From assembly GCA_026388495.1 (NCBI GenBank), contig JAPLJQ010000502.1, positions 1 through 6,360 of the forward strand: DNA of 6,360 nt, written 5' to 3'. Below are positions 1-6,094 of this stretch, one piece after another (position 1 is the first letter of the stretch; each line of letters starts with the position of its first letter). The notes under the pieces were generated by a model, which saw only the letters and a list, made by a program, of their open reading frames with translations, did not search any database and was not told the DNA's origin. The DNA is from Deltaproteobacteria bacterium. Its GTDB lineage: Bacteria; Desulfobacterota; Syntrophia; Syntrophales; UBA2185. Position numbers and translations under genes: made by a program.

Positions 1-126
1 ATCGTGTTCACATGGGAAGTCATCGCCAATGGCATTTCCATTCCCTTATGGCCGAGTGCTGTCGCGGCCGTAATTTCTGGAGTGCTCGCATACATGCTCC
101 GGCGGGAGAATCGCCCGGAAAAGTAG
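1..126 (+). CDS. C-terminal end of an unidentified membrane protein (partial)
   Basis: The frame is open from base 1 and ends at TAG 124-126, giving 41 residues of a protein that begins outside the window. A hydrophobic stretch of about 20 residues (roughly residues 13-32, including PLWPSAVAAVISGVLAYML) is followed by a short, highly charged tail (RRENRPEK). This is the look of a last membrane helix with a cytoplasmic end under the positive-inside rule. Codon use is GC-rich and matches the transport operon downstream. I do not recognise the family. The gene is separated by nearly 400 bases and a promoter from the next gene, so it probably belongs to a different transcription unit. Confidence 0.6.
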   Translation: MVFTWEVIANGISIPLWPSAVAAVISGVLAYMLRRENRPEK

Positions 127-154
127 GCCCTGGTAACTCTCACCGCCTCCCCTT

Positions 155-190
155 TGTCATTTCGAAGGAGCGCAGGGACTGAGAAATCTT
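155..190. repeat. Dispersed intergenic repeat (TGTCATTTCGAAGGAG... type)
   Basis: The stretch begins TGTCATTTCGAAGGAG and ends GACTGAGAAATCTT. I recognise this pattern as an intergenic repeat scattered through many deltaproteobacterial and related genomes, usually with the same ends (TGTCATTTCGA... and ...GAGAAATCT). Only one copy is in the window, so repetition cannot be shown from this sequence. It lies between the upstream membrane gene and the operon promoter, a usual place for such elements. Confidence 0.5.
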
Positions 191-389
191 ATTACCACCT
201 TCACAGAATCTCACCAGAATTTCCCTCCGGTTTCCGCAGATTACGGATACGGATCTCCTCGGATTCATATCCCGGGAGGATGTCCCTTTAACAAATCTTC
301 ATGAAAGCCTCACGTCATCGGTCAACACCGTCGCCGCCGATTGACGCCCTCTGCATAATGATATCTCCGTATCCTGTTTTCCAAATTGA

Positions 390-418
390 TTGACACACGC
401 CGGACCTTTCCTTATACT
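390..418 (+). promoter_or_regulatory. Sigma-70 promoter of the ABC export operon
   Basis: TTGACA (390-395, a perfect -35 box) is followed by exactly 17 bases and then TATACT (413-418, five of six -10 consensus bases). Transcription would start near 425, leaving a leader of about 95 bases before the adaptor ATG at 521. It is the only strong promoter seen upstream of the four packed transport genes and most likely drives all of them. Such a near-consensus promoter suggests fairly strong expression unless a repressor acts on it. Confidence 0.75.
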
Positions 419-520
419 GCCGGCATATTTTCCTTCCATCATGAAGATTCCTCGTCGCTATCGATCGGAATGACATAACATGGAGAAATTCGAAGGTTTC
501 AGAAAAGGCGGATTGCAGGG

Positions 521-1627
521 ATGGCAAATGATGATCTCCTGAAATTAAAAATCGACAAATCGCCCGGCGCGGCAAAAAAAGGCGTTCCCCGAAAAAAAAT
601 CATGGTGTGGGGTGCGGTCGCTTTCATCCTGATCGCCGGGGTGATCCTCTATTTCGGCGGGTGGCTGAGACCGGCAATTTCCGTGGAAGCGTCGACGGTC
701 TCGCGGGTCTACCCCTCCCAGAGTTTTTCCCTCCCCAATGCAAGCGGGTATGTCGTGGCGCAGCGCAAGGCCGCCGTGGAGTCAAAAGTGACGGGCAGGC
801 TTGTCGCCCTCATGGTGGAAGAAGGCAGCCATATCCGGAAGGGGCAGGTCGTCGCCCGGCTGGAAAACGACGATGTCGCTGCATCGAAGGCTCAGGCCGA
901 GGCAAATCTGAAGTCGAGCATGGCGAATCTGAATCAGTTTAAGGCGGAATGGGAGGAGGCAACCCTGTCGTACAACCGGAATAAAACCCTCGTTGCTAAA
1001 GGTTACATCTCCCAGGCGGAATATGACACTTCAGAGGCGCGTTACCGGCGGGCCACTGCCGCCGTTCGGGCAGCGGAAGCCGCCGTAAAGGCAAGCAGCG
1101 CCGCCGTCAGGGGAACGGACGTCGCGATAGAATACACCTATATCCGGGCGCCCTTTGACGCCGTTGTTCTGACCAAGAGCGCCGATATAGGCGACATCGT
1201 CACCCCCCTCGGCGCCGCTGCCAATGCGAAGGCTGCCGTCGTGACCATTGCCGATATGAATTCTCTTCAGGTGGAAATCGATGTTTCCGAAACCAACATC
1301 TCCATTGTCAGGGTTGGGCAACCCTGCGAAATACAAATGGACGCCCTGCCGGACATGCGTTTCCGCGGGGAAGTGCACGCCATCGTACCGACGGTGGATC
1401 GCAGCAAGGCCACGGTCATGGTGAAGGTGAAGATCCTCGATAAGGACATGCGCATGTTGCCCGACATGAGCGAGGGAGATCGCGTGCGTGAGAGGACCGT
1501 GACGGCGGGCGAACCCCTCGGGGACATGGTGGAAATTCGCGAAGGCGTCAAAACGGGAGAAAAGGTGGTCATAAAGCCCCACCCGTCTCTGAAGGATGGT
1601 ATGCGGATCAACATCGCGGAGAAGTAG
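521..1627 (+). CDS. Periplasmic adaptor (HlyD/MacA-type membrane fusion protein) with apparent internal deletion
   Basis: 368 residues. Adaptors of this type link an inner-membrane ABC transporter to the cell envelope. A short basic cytoplasmic tail (KK..PRKK, residues 19-26) precedes one membrane anchor (about 27-46). Then come the first half of a lipoyl domain (about 75-118, GYVVAQRKAAVESKVTGRLV), an Ala/Glu/Lys-rich coiled-coil hairpin (about 118-200), the second lipoyl half (about 201-245, YIRAPFDAVV..GDIV) and a beta-barrel domain (from 246). At residues 317/318 the reading jumps from a barrel strand ending LPDMS to EGDRVRERTV. Relatives I know have about 35-40 more residues there, so an in-frame block seems lost. 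ATG 521 is chosen because the frame is closed upstream at TAA 476-478; AAAGG at 504-508 is a somewhat distant ribosome site. First gene of the operon, 9 bases before the ATPase. Confidence 0.85.
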   Translation: MANDDLLKLKIDKSPGAAKKGVPRKKIMVWGAVAFILIAGVILYFGGWLRPAISVEASTVSRVYPSQSFSLPNASGYVVAQRKAAVESKVTGRLVALMVEEGSHIRKGQVVARLENDDVAASKAQAEANLKSSMANLNQFKAEWEEATLSYNRNKTLVAKGYISQAEYDTSEARYRRATAAVRAAEAAVKASSAAVRGTDVAIEYTYIRAPFDAVVLTKSADIGDIVTPLGAAANAKAAVVTIADMNSLQVEIDVSETNISIVRVGQPCEIQMDALPDMRFRGEVHAIVPTVDRSKATVMVKVKILDKDMRMLPDMSEGDRVRERTVTAGEPLGDMVEIREGVKTGEKVVIKPHPSLKDGMRINIAEK

Positions 1628-1636
1628 TGCGCGGAT

Positions 1637-2329
1637 ATGGAAAGCAACCCCCCCATCGTCGAAGTTCGAGACATCCAGAAATCCTACCGCAGAGGGGATC
1701 TGATCGTTCCCGTTTTGCACGACATAACGTTCGATATCGCAGAGGGAGAATTTCTTGCCCTGATGGGGCCGTCCGGTTCCGGGAAGACGACCCTGCTGAA
1801 TCTCATTGCGGGCATAGACAAAGCGGACAGCGGGGTGATCCGTATCGGCGGCGTCGACATTACAACCCTCTCCGAGACGGAATTGGCCCGGTGGAGGGCC
1901 GGCCATGTCGGTTTCATTTTTCAGTTTTACAATCTTATTCCCGTTCTGAAGGCCGTTGAAAACGTCGAAATCCCTCTTTATTTAACCGGTCTTTCCGGTC
2001 GCGAGCGGCGGGAACACGCCGCCATGGCGCTTAATCTGGTCAACCTGGCCCATCGAATGGATCATTACCCCAAAGAGCTTTCCGGCGGAGAGCAGCAGCG
2101 TGTGGCCATAGCCCGGGCCATCGTCACCGATCCGACGATCCTCGTTGCCGATGAGCCGACGGGCGATCTGGACCGCGTGTCCGCCGAGGAAATTCTCGAT
2201 ATGATGGAGCGTCTCAACCGGGAGCTGGGCAAGACGATCATCCTGGTGACCCATGACCCGAGAGCGGCTCAAAGGGCGCGGGTGCTGCGCCATCTGGACA
2301 AGGGATATCTGAACGATGGTCGTCCTTAA
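1637..2329 (+). CDS. ABC transporter ATP-binding protein, MacB/LolD type
   Basis: 230 residues, the normal length for a stand-alone LolD/MacB-class ATPase. All catalytic motifs are present: Walker A GPSGSGKT (44-51), Q-loop glutamine Q96 in FIFQFYNLIP, signature LSGGEQQR (148-155), Walker B ILVADEP (168-174) with catalytic E173, D-loop GDLD (176-179) and switch histidine H206 in LVTHD. The Q-loop context and the LSGGEQQR signature are typical of the subfamily that pairs with FtsX-like permeases and works as a mechanotransmitter rather than a channel. It should be cytoplasmic and power the two permeases encoded next. A GGAGAAG ribosome site (1618-1624) lies inside the end of the adaptor gene. 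Its 3' end overlaps the first permease by 14 bases, suggesting translational coupling. The transported substrate cannot be told from the sequence. Confidence 0.95.
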   Translation: MESNPPIVEVRDIQKSYRRGDLIVPVLHDITFDIAEGEFLALMGPSGSGKTTLLNLIAGIDKADSGVIRIGGVDITTLSETELARWRAGHVGFIFQFYNLIPVLKAVENVEIPLYLTGLSGRERREHAAMALNLVNLAHRMDHYPKELSGGEQQRVAIARAIVTDPTILVADEPTGDLDRVSAEEILDMMERLNRELGKTIILVTHDPRAAQRARVLRHLDKGYLNDGRP

Positions 2330-3473
2330 AATCCTCATCCGTAACGCATTTCGCAACAGGCTGCGCACGATCCTGACCATTTTCGGGGTAGCCATTGCCA
2401 TTCTCTCGTTCGGCCTGCTGCGCACGGTCGTCAGCGCCTGGTATGCCGGGGCCGACGCCTCCTCCGCCACCCGCCTCGTTACGCGCAATGCCATATCGAT
2501 TATTTTTACCCTTCCCCTGTCGTACAAAGACAAGATCCGCCAGGTCGAGGGCGTCAAAATCGTTTCCTGGGGCAACTGGTTCGGCGCCTATTACATAGAC
2601 GAGAAAAATTTCTTTGCCAATTTCTGCGTGGAGCCCGTTTCCTATCTTGAACTCTATCCGGAATTCGTCCTTTCGCAGGATGCCAGGCGGGCCTTTATGA
2701 ACGACCGCAAAGGCTGCATTGCAGGGCGCAAGCTCGCGGATAAATTCAAATGGAAAGTCGGCGACAACATCCCCCTGAAGGGGACCATCTACCCCGGCAC
2801 GTGGGATTTTGTTCTGCGCGGGATCTACAAGGGGAGAGACAAAACCATTGATGAAACCCAGTTCTTTTTCCACTGGGATTATCTGAATGAAACGTTGAGA
2901 AAGACAGTACCCGGCCGGGCCGACCAGGTCGGTTTTTATATGGTCGGCGTGTCCCGCCCGGACCTCGCGACGGACGTATCCACATCCATCGACGGGATGT
3001 TCAAAAATTCTTACGCCGAGACGCTGACGGAAACGGAAAAAGCCTTCAATCTCGGTTTTATCGCCATGACCGATGCGATCCTCATGGTGATTCAGGTTGT
3101 TTCTCTCTTGATTATCATCATTATCATGGCCGTAGTCGCCAACACCATGGCCATGACCACACGGGAAAGGATCAGAGATTATGCCATCATGAAAACCCTC
3201 GGCTTTGGCGGCGGCGTGATTGCCGCCCTCATTTTCGGAGAGTCTCTCGTGATTACTCTGGTCGGATGCGGCGTCGGCATCCTGTTGACCTTTCCCGTAG
3301 CCGGGATTTTCGGTCAGAAGCTGGCCATCCTTTTTCCCGTGTTCAACGTCTCGGCGCAGACGGTTTATCTCGATGTGCTCGCCGCCGTGATCGTCGCCCT
3401 GGCGGCGGCCGTCATTCCCACGCGCCGGGCCATCCGCATCCGCATTGCCGAAGGCCTCCGGAGGGTCGGATAA
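2316..3473 (+). CDS. ABC transporter permease, FtsX/MacB-like (first of two)
   Basis: 385 residues with the FtsX-family layout. There is one N-terminal helix (about 18-40), a large periplasmic domain (about 41-250), then three C-terminal helices (about 253-276, 302-328, 350-368). The family motif after helix 2 is clear: NTMAMTTRERIRDYAIMKTLG (cytoplasmic loop that contacts the ATPase). The periplasmic domain is rich in aromatic residues (GNWFGAYYIDEKNFFANF; ETQFFFHWDYLNE) and carries MacB-PCD-like features such as AGRKLADKFKWKVGD. The start ATG lies within the last 14 bases of the ATPase gene, and its stop TAA shares one base with the next ATG (TAATG). It should form a heterodimer with the second permease. 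Nothing looks broken or missing. Confidence 0.93.
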   Translation: MVVLKILIRNAFRNRLRTILTIFGVAIAILSFGLLRTVVSAWYAGADASSATRLVTRNAISIIFTLPLSYKDKIRQVEGVKIVSWGNWFGAYYIDEKNFFANFCVEPVSYLELYPEFVLSQDARRAFMNDRKGCIAGRKLADKFKWKVGDNIPLKGTIYPGTWDFVLRGIYKGRDKTIDETQFFFHWDYLNETLRKTVPGRADQVGFYMVGVSRPDLATDVSTSIDGMFKNSYAETLTETEKAFNLGFIAMTDAILMVIQVVSLLIIIIIMAVVANTMAMTTRERIRDYAIMKTLGFGGGVIAALIFGESLVITLVGCGVGILLTFPVAGIFGQKLAILFPVFNVSAQTVYLDVLAAVIVALAAAVIPTRRAIRIRIAEGLRRVG

Positions 3474-4636
3474 TGGTCATTCCCATTGCGTATAACCTGC
3501 GCAATCTCAAGAAAAGACGCCTGACGACCATATTGACGGTGGGCGGGATGTCTCTCGTCGTATTCGTTTTCGCCTCCATCCTCATGCTTGCAGACGGTTT
3601 GCAGAAGACCCTTGTCGAGACAGGTTCTCAGGAGAATGTGGTCGTCATCCGCAAGGGATCGACGTCCGAGGTGATGAGCGGGATCGACCGCGGCCAGGCA
3701 TCGGTCGTTGAAATGCTGCCGCAGATCGCCGTCGGTACGGACGGGCAGGAGATGGCGGCCAGAGAAGTGGTCGTCCTCATTGCCCTTCCCAAAACCAGCA
3801 CGGGCAAGCTGTCCAATGTGACGGTCCGGGGGATCAGCCGTCATTCTTTCGATCTCCGGCCCCAGGTCAGGCTGTCCCAGGGACGGCTGCCGAGGATGGG
3901 TTCCATGGAAATCGTCGTCGGCCGCAGTATCGCCCGGGGCTTTACGGGGGTCGGCCTCAATGAAACCCTGACCTGGGGAATGCGGTCATGGACCGTCGTC
4001 GGCGTATTCGATGCGGGCAACACCGGCTTTAGTTCGGAAATATGGGGGGATGTGGATCAGGTCATGCAGGCCTTCCGTCGTCCCGTTTATTCATCCATCC
4101 TTTTCAAACTTCGGGCCTCCGGAGATTTTTCGGATGCGAAATCGGTCCTTGAAAGCGATCCCCGCCTGACCCTCGAGGCGAAGCGGGAAACCCGATACTA
4201 TCTTGATCAGTCGGAGATGATGGCCAGGTTCCTCCGCATCCTCGGCTTGTCCCTGACCATTCTTTTCTCTCTCGGCGCCATCGTCGGCGCGACGATCACC
4301 ATGTATTCCGCCGTTGCAAACAGAACGGGTGAGATCGGGACGCTGCGTGCCGTCGGGTTCGACAGGCGGAGCATTCTCATAGCGTTTCTGGCGGAATCGT
4401 TGATTCTCGGTTTTGCGGGGGGCGCCGTGGGGCTGTTTTTCGCCTCCTTCATGCAGTTGATCACCATATCTACGGTCAATTTCCAGACGTTTTCCGAGCT
4501 GGCCTTCAGCTTCATCCTCAGCGTTAAAGTCATGGCAGAGGCCATGGCCTTTGCTCTGGTGATGGGCTTTATCGGGGGTATTATGCCGGCCATCCGGGCT
4601 GCCAGGATGAACATTGTGGATGCCTTGCGCGCGTGA
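3473..4636 (+). CDS. ABC transporter permease, FtsX/MacB-like (second of two)
   Basis: 387 residues starting at ATG 3473, which overlaps the upstream stop as TAATG. The frame stays open back to 3266, but that would cover the end of the first permease with Arg-rich sequence unlike this family, so the longer start is rejected. Layout: helix 1 (about 18-42), a periplasmic domain (about 45-260) with VVGVFDAGNTGFSSEIWGDV, then three C-terminal helices, with the loop motif NRTGEIGTLRAVGFDRRSIL after helix 2 and a closing PAIRAARMNIVDALRA typical of FtsX-like permeases. It differs clearly from the first permease in sequence, so the transporter is probably a heterodimer, as with LolC/LolE. Last gene of the operon; no clear terminator follows. 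Confidence 0.93.
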   Translation: MVIPIAYNLRNLKKRRLTTILTVGGMSLVVFVFASILMLADGLQKTLVETGSQENVVVIRKGSTSEVMSGIDRGQASVVEMLPQIAVGTDGQEMAAREVVVLIALPKTSTGKLSNVTVRGISRHSFDLRPQVRLSQGRLPRMGSMEIVVGRSIARGFTGVGLNETLTWGMRSWTVVGVFDAGNTGFSSEIWGDVDQVMQAFRRPVYSSILFKLRASGDFSDAKSVLESDPRLTLEAKRETRYYLDQSEMMARFLRILGLSLTILFSLGAIVGATITMYSAVANRTGEIGTLRAVGFDRRSILIAFLAESLILGFAGGAVGLFFASFMQLITISTVNFQTFSELAFSFILSVKVMAEAMAFALVMGFIGGIMPAIRAARMNIVDALRA

Positions 4637-4650
4637 CGCCATGCAGGTGA

Positions 4651-4743
4651 AAAGCTCCGCCACCCTGTCATCCCGGACGACGTGCTCCAAGACTCTCCAA
4701 GGCCGACGCCCTCGACACAGGGCATGAGGCGGTAGAGGCATGA
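4651..4743 (+). other. Short open stretch, possible tail of a lost gene upstream of RhuM-Fic
   Basis: The spacer between the transport operon and the RhuM-Fic remnant is only 103 bases (4637-4739). One frame is open from 4651 to TGA 4741-4743 and ends LSKADALDTGHEAVEA, its stop overlapping the RhuM-Fic start as ATGA. The same ATGA overlap occurs at the other end of the remnant, as expected inside a packed restriction operon. It could be the last codons of a lost upstream gene of that locus, but I do not recognise the residues and the link is inference only. Confidence 0.25.
4663..4677. repeat. REP-like repeat, left copy
   Basis: CCCTGTCATCCCGGA matches 14 of 15 bases with 6329-6343 (CCCGGTCATCCCGGA). 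The core GTCATCCCGGA belongs to a widely dispersed intergenic repeat family (GTCATCCCGGA..TTGATCCGG..ATCCAG). Only the first part is kept here; after 4677 the match ends. It lies just after the last transport gene and marks the left edge of the degraded defence island. Confidence 0.45.
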
Positions 4744-5341
4744 CGAAGCAGCCCGGCGTATCTCAGGGAGAAATCGTCCTCTATCAGGCCCCGGACGGCT
4801 CAGTCAGTCTAGATGTGAAGCTGGAACGAGAAACGATCTGGCTGACGCAAAAACAGATGTCCGAACTATTCGATACGGAGCGGAGTGTTATCACCAAGCA
4901 TCTGAATAACATCTTTTCCTCCGGGGAGTTGGACAAAGAAAGCAATGTGCAAAAAATGCACATTCCAGGTTCGGCAGCTCCGTCCTGTTTGGGCGGCAAA
5001 AGGACGAGGGATTCCAAAGCGCCTTGGGCGCGGTGATGCAAACCTTCGGGGGCCGCGACCTCTACCCGAGCCTGGAGGAGAAGGCTGCGCACCTGCTCTA
5101 CTTCCTCATCAAGAACCACGCCTTTGTGGACGGCAACAAACGCATCGGCGCTGTACTGTTCCTCTGGTTTCTTGAAAAGAACGGGGCGCTCCGGGATCGA
5201 AAAGGCGAGCGACGCGTTTCCGACGCCGCCCTCGTGGCCGTCACCCTGCTGATCGCCGAGAGCAAGCCTGTGGAAAAAGAAATCATCGTCCGCATCGTGA
5301 CGCACCTGTTGTGTGAACGCGAAGGAGGAAACACGGCATGA
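4740..5341 (+). pseudogene. RhuM-Fic protein gene, internally deleted and frameshifted
   Basis: Two parts of one known protein type survive in different frames. From ATG 4740 the first 76 residues match the N-terminus of the RhuM virulence family (EIVLYQAPDGSVSLDVKLE, TIWLTQKQMSELF, then KESNVQKMHIP). After about 4967 this frame turns to unrelated sequence and stops at 5034-5036. Near 4970 another frame picks up the C-terminal Fic/Doc-like domain (VLFGRQKDEGFQSALG, QTFGGRDLYPS, AAHLLYFLIK) with the motif HAFVDGNKR at 5117-5143, ending at TGA 5339-5341. Intact relatives have roughly 330 residues, so about 190 central residues are gone and the deletion is out of frame. Fic domains transfer AMP or similar groups to proteins; a stand-alone C-terminal product from TTG 5024 or ATG 5036 has no good ribosome site. 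RhuM-Fic genes commonly sit next to type I restriction genes, which fits the HsdR-like start that follows. Confidence 0.85.
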
Positions 5342-5443
5342 CCACCGATACTAGCGAAAAGGGATTGGAACGATTGATCTGTACGGCGCTTGAGAGAAAA
5401 CGCTTGAGAAAAGGTGAGAAAAGAGGACGGATTAAAAAATACC

Positions 5444-5472
5444 TTGCATTACGCACCCACAAAGGGTACAAT
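5444..5472 (+). promoter_or_regulatory. Promoter of the wHTH-MNT antitoxin gene
   Basis: TTGCAT (5444-5449) and TACAAT (5467-5472) are separated by exactly 17 bases and match four and five of the six consensus bases. Transcription would start near 5479, only about four bases before the ATG at 5483, so the mRNA would be almost leaderless. This fits the absence of a Shine-Dalgarno sequence before that ATG. Confidence 0.65.
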
Positions 5473-5479
5473 TGCACCC
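5464..5479. promoter_or_regulatory. Palindromic operator overlapping the -10 box
   Basis: GGGTACAATTGCACCC is a 16-base inverted repeat with a single mismatched pair (14 of 16 bases symmetric). It covers the whole -10 hexamer and the expected start of transcription. In addition GCACCCA occurs at 5453-5459 and again at 5474-5480, 21 bases apart, or two helical turns on the same face. The gene downstream encodes a winged-helix protein, so this is a likely site for autorepression; the binding itself is inferred. Confidence 0.5.
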
Positions 5480-5482
5480 ATC

Positions 5483-6094
5483 ATGAGTACAGCACTTAAA
5501 ATTGATCAACTTGGTACAACTCTTTTCGGAAAGACTCGCCGTGCGATTCTTGCCTTGCTTTTCAGTCATGTCGATGAAAGTCTTTATCTCCGTCAACTGA
5601 CCCGGTCGGCAGGTGTTGGCATGGGTGCCGTGCAGAGAGAACTTAAAGCGCTTGTTGATGCAGGAATTCTAAACCGCAATGTTCGGGGCCACCAGGTCTA
5701 TTATCAGGCCAATTCTCAGAGCCCTGTCTTCAAGGAACTCAAGAGCCTTGTGATGAAAACGGCTGGCGTGGGCGATGTATTGCGAACAGCGCTATCTCCA
5801 CTTGCTGACCGCATTGGTGCGGCGTTTATTTATGGTTCTATCGCCCGCGGTGAAGAAAGAAAAAGCAGTGACATAGACGTTTTGATCGTGGGCAATGTGA
5901 CTTTTGCAGAAGTCACTGCAGCATTGAGCAGTGCCCAGGAAACCATTGGTCGTGAGATCAATCCTACCGTCTATCCCCTTACCGAGTTTCTGTCTAAAGT
6001 ACGAACGGGACATCATTTTCTTACTACTGTTCTTGGTGGCGAGAAGCTTTTTTTGATAGGAGACAAAGATGAGCTTGAAAGAATGGTTGAATAA
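5483..6094 (+). CDS. Winged-helix plus MNT nucleotidyltransferase antitoxin/regulator
   Basis: 203 residues from ATG 5483. The N-terminal part (about 15-78) is a winged-helix DNA-binding domain (YLRQLTRSAGVGMGAVQREL, then a wing-like GILNRNVRGHQVYYQAN). The C-terminal part (about 105-200) is a minimal nucleotidyltransferase with the exact GSx10DxD pattern: G118-S119, D130 and D132 in YGSIARGEERKSSDIDVLIVG. Proteins of this layout are usually encoded just before a HEPN-domain gene. In MntA-HepT systems the MNT protein neutralises the HEPN ribonuclease by adding AMP to it; here the fused DNA-binding domain suggests it also represses its own promoter. The frame is open from GTG 5414, but that start would lie upstream of the promoter, so 5483 is preferred. 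It is complete and visibly more AT-rich than the transport operon, pointing to separate acquisition. Confidence 0.85.
   Translation: MSTALKIDQLGTTLFGKTRRAILALLFSHVDESLYLRQLTRSAGVGMGAVQRELKALVDAGILNRNVRGHQVYYQANSQSPVFKELKSLVMKTAGVGDVLRTALSPLADRIGAAFIYGSIARGEERKSSDIDVLIVGNVTFAEVTAALSSAQETIGREINPTVYPLTEFLSKVRTGHHFLTTVLGGEKLFLIGDKDELERMVE
6058..6062 (+). promoter_or_regulatory. Ribosome binding site deciding the HEPN start
   Basis: AGGAG lies six bases before ATG 6069, an ideal spacing, inside the last codons of the antitoxin gene. It supports 6069 as the real start of the HEPN gene although it overlaps the upstream gene by 26 bases in another frame. Confidence 0.6.

Larger units (their letters stand above)
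127..520. other. Intergenic region with repeat, promoter and leader
   Basis: No convincing gene lies here; the antisense frame at 315-575 has no family resemblance and overlaps the adaptor start. The stretch holds a dispersed repeat at 155-190 and a sigma-70 promoter at 390-418. A leader of about 95 bases then runs to the start of the adaptor gene. An inverted pair GTCAA/TTGAC (321-325 and 341-345, 15 bases apart) lies about 45 bases upstream of the -35 box and could be a regulator site, but it is too short to assert. No clear terminator with a T-run was seen behind the upstream gene. Confidence 0.6.
5338..5499 (+). pseudogene. hsdR: N-terminal fragment of type I restriction endonuclease subunit R
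   Basis: ATG 5338 overlaps the RhuM-Fic stop as ATGA and begins MTTDTSEKGLERLICTAL, which I recognise as the start of a common class of HsdR (motor and nuclease subunit of type I restriction systems). The match holds for about 18 codons (to 5391). Beyond that the frame reads basic, low-complexity sequence (ERKRLRKGEKRGRIKKY) through the promoter of the next gene and stops at TAA 5497-5499. Intact HsdR has about 1,000 residues, so nearly all of it, with the helicase and nuclease motifs, is lost. GAAGGAGG (5320-5327) is a good ribosome binding site 10 bases upstream, so a 53-residue peptide might still be made, but no function is expected. Confidence 0.7.

Noticed and set aside
441..473. Ten-codon upstream ORF (MKIPRRYRSE)
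   Set aside because: No Shine-Dalgarno sequence and no sign of attenuation structure; kept only as a remark in the leader finding.
1031..1906. Long antisense frame of 291 codons
   Set aside because: It lies opposite well-supported adaptor and ATPase genes, shows no recognisable domain, and is the usual shadow of GC-rich coding DNA. The other antisense frames (for example 2238-2873, 4091-4741) are rejected for the same reason.
3266..3472. Upstream extension of the second permease to 3266
   Set aside because: It would encode 69 Arg-rich residues over the end of the first permease gene; ATG 3473 in a TAATG overlap gives the normal FtsX-like N-terminus.
4708..4723. GCCCT/AGGGC stem as terminator of the transport operon
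   Set aside because: Only five base pairs and no following T-run; too weak to call a terminator.
4740..5341. Programmed frameshift joining the RhuM and Fic parts
   Set aside because: No slippery site at the junction and about 190 family residues are missing, so a deletion explains it better than recoding.
5414..5482. GTG 5414 as start of the wHTH-MNT gene
   Set aside because: It lies upstream of the promoter at 5444-5472, lacks a properly spaced ribosome site, and the added residues match nothing in the family.
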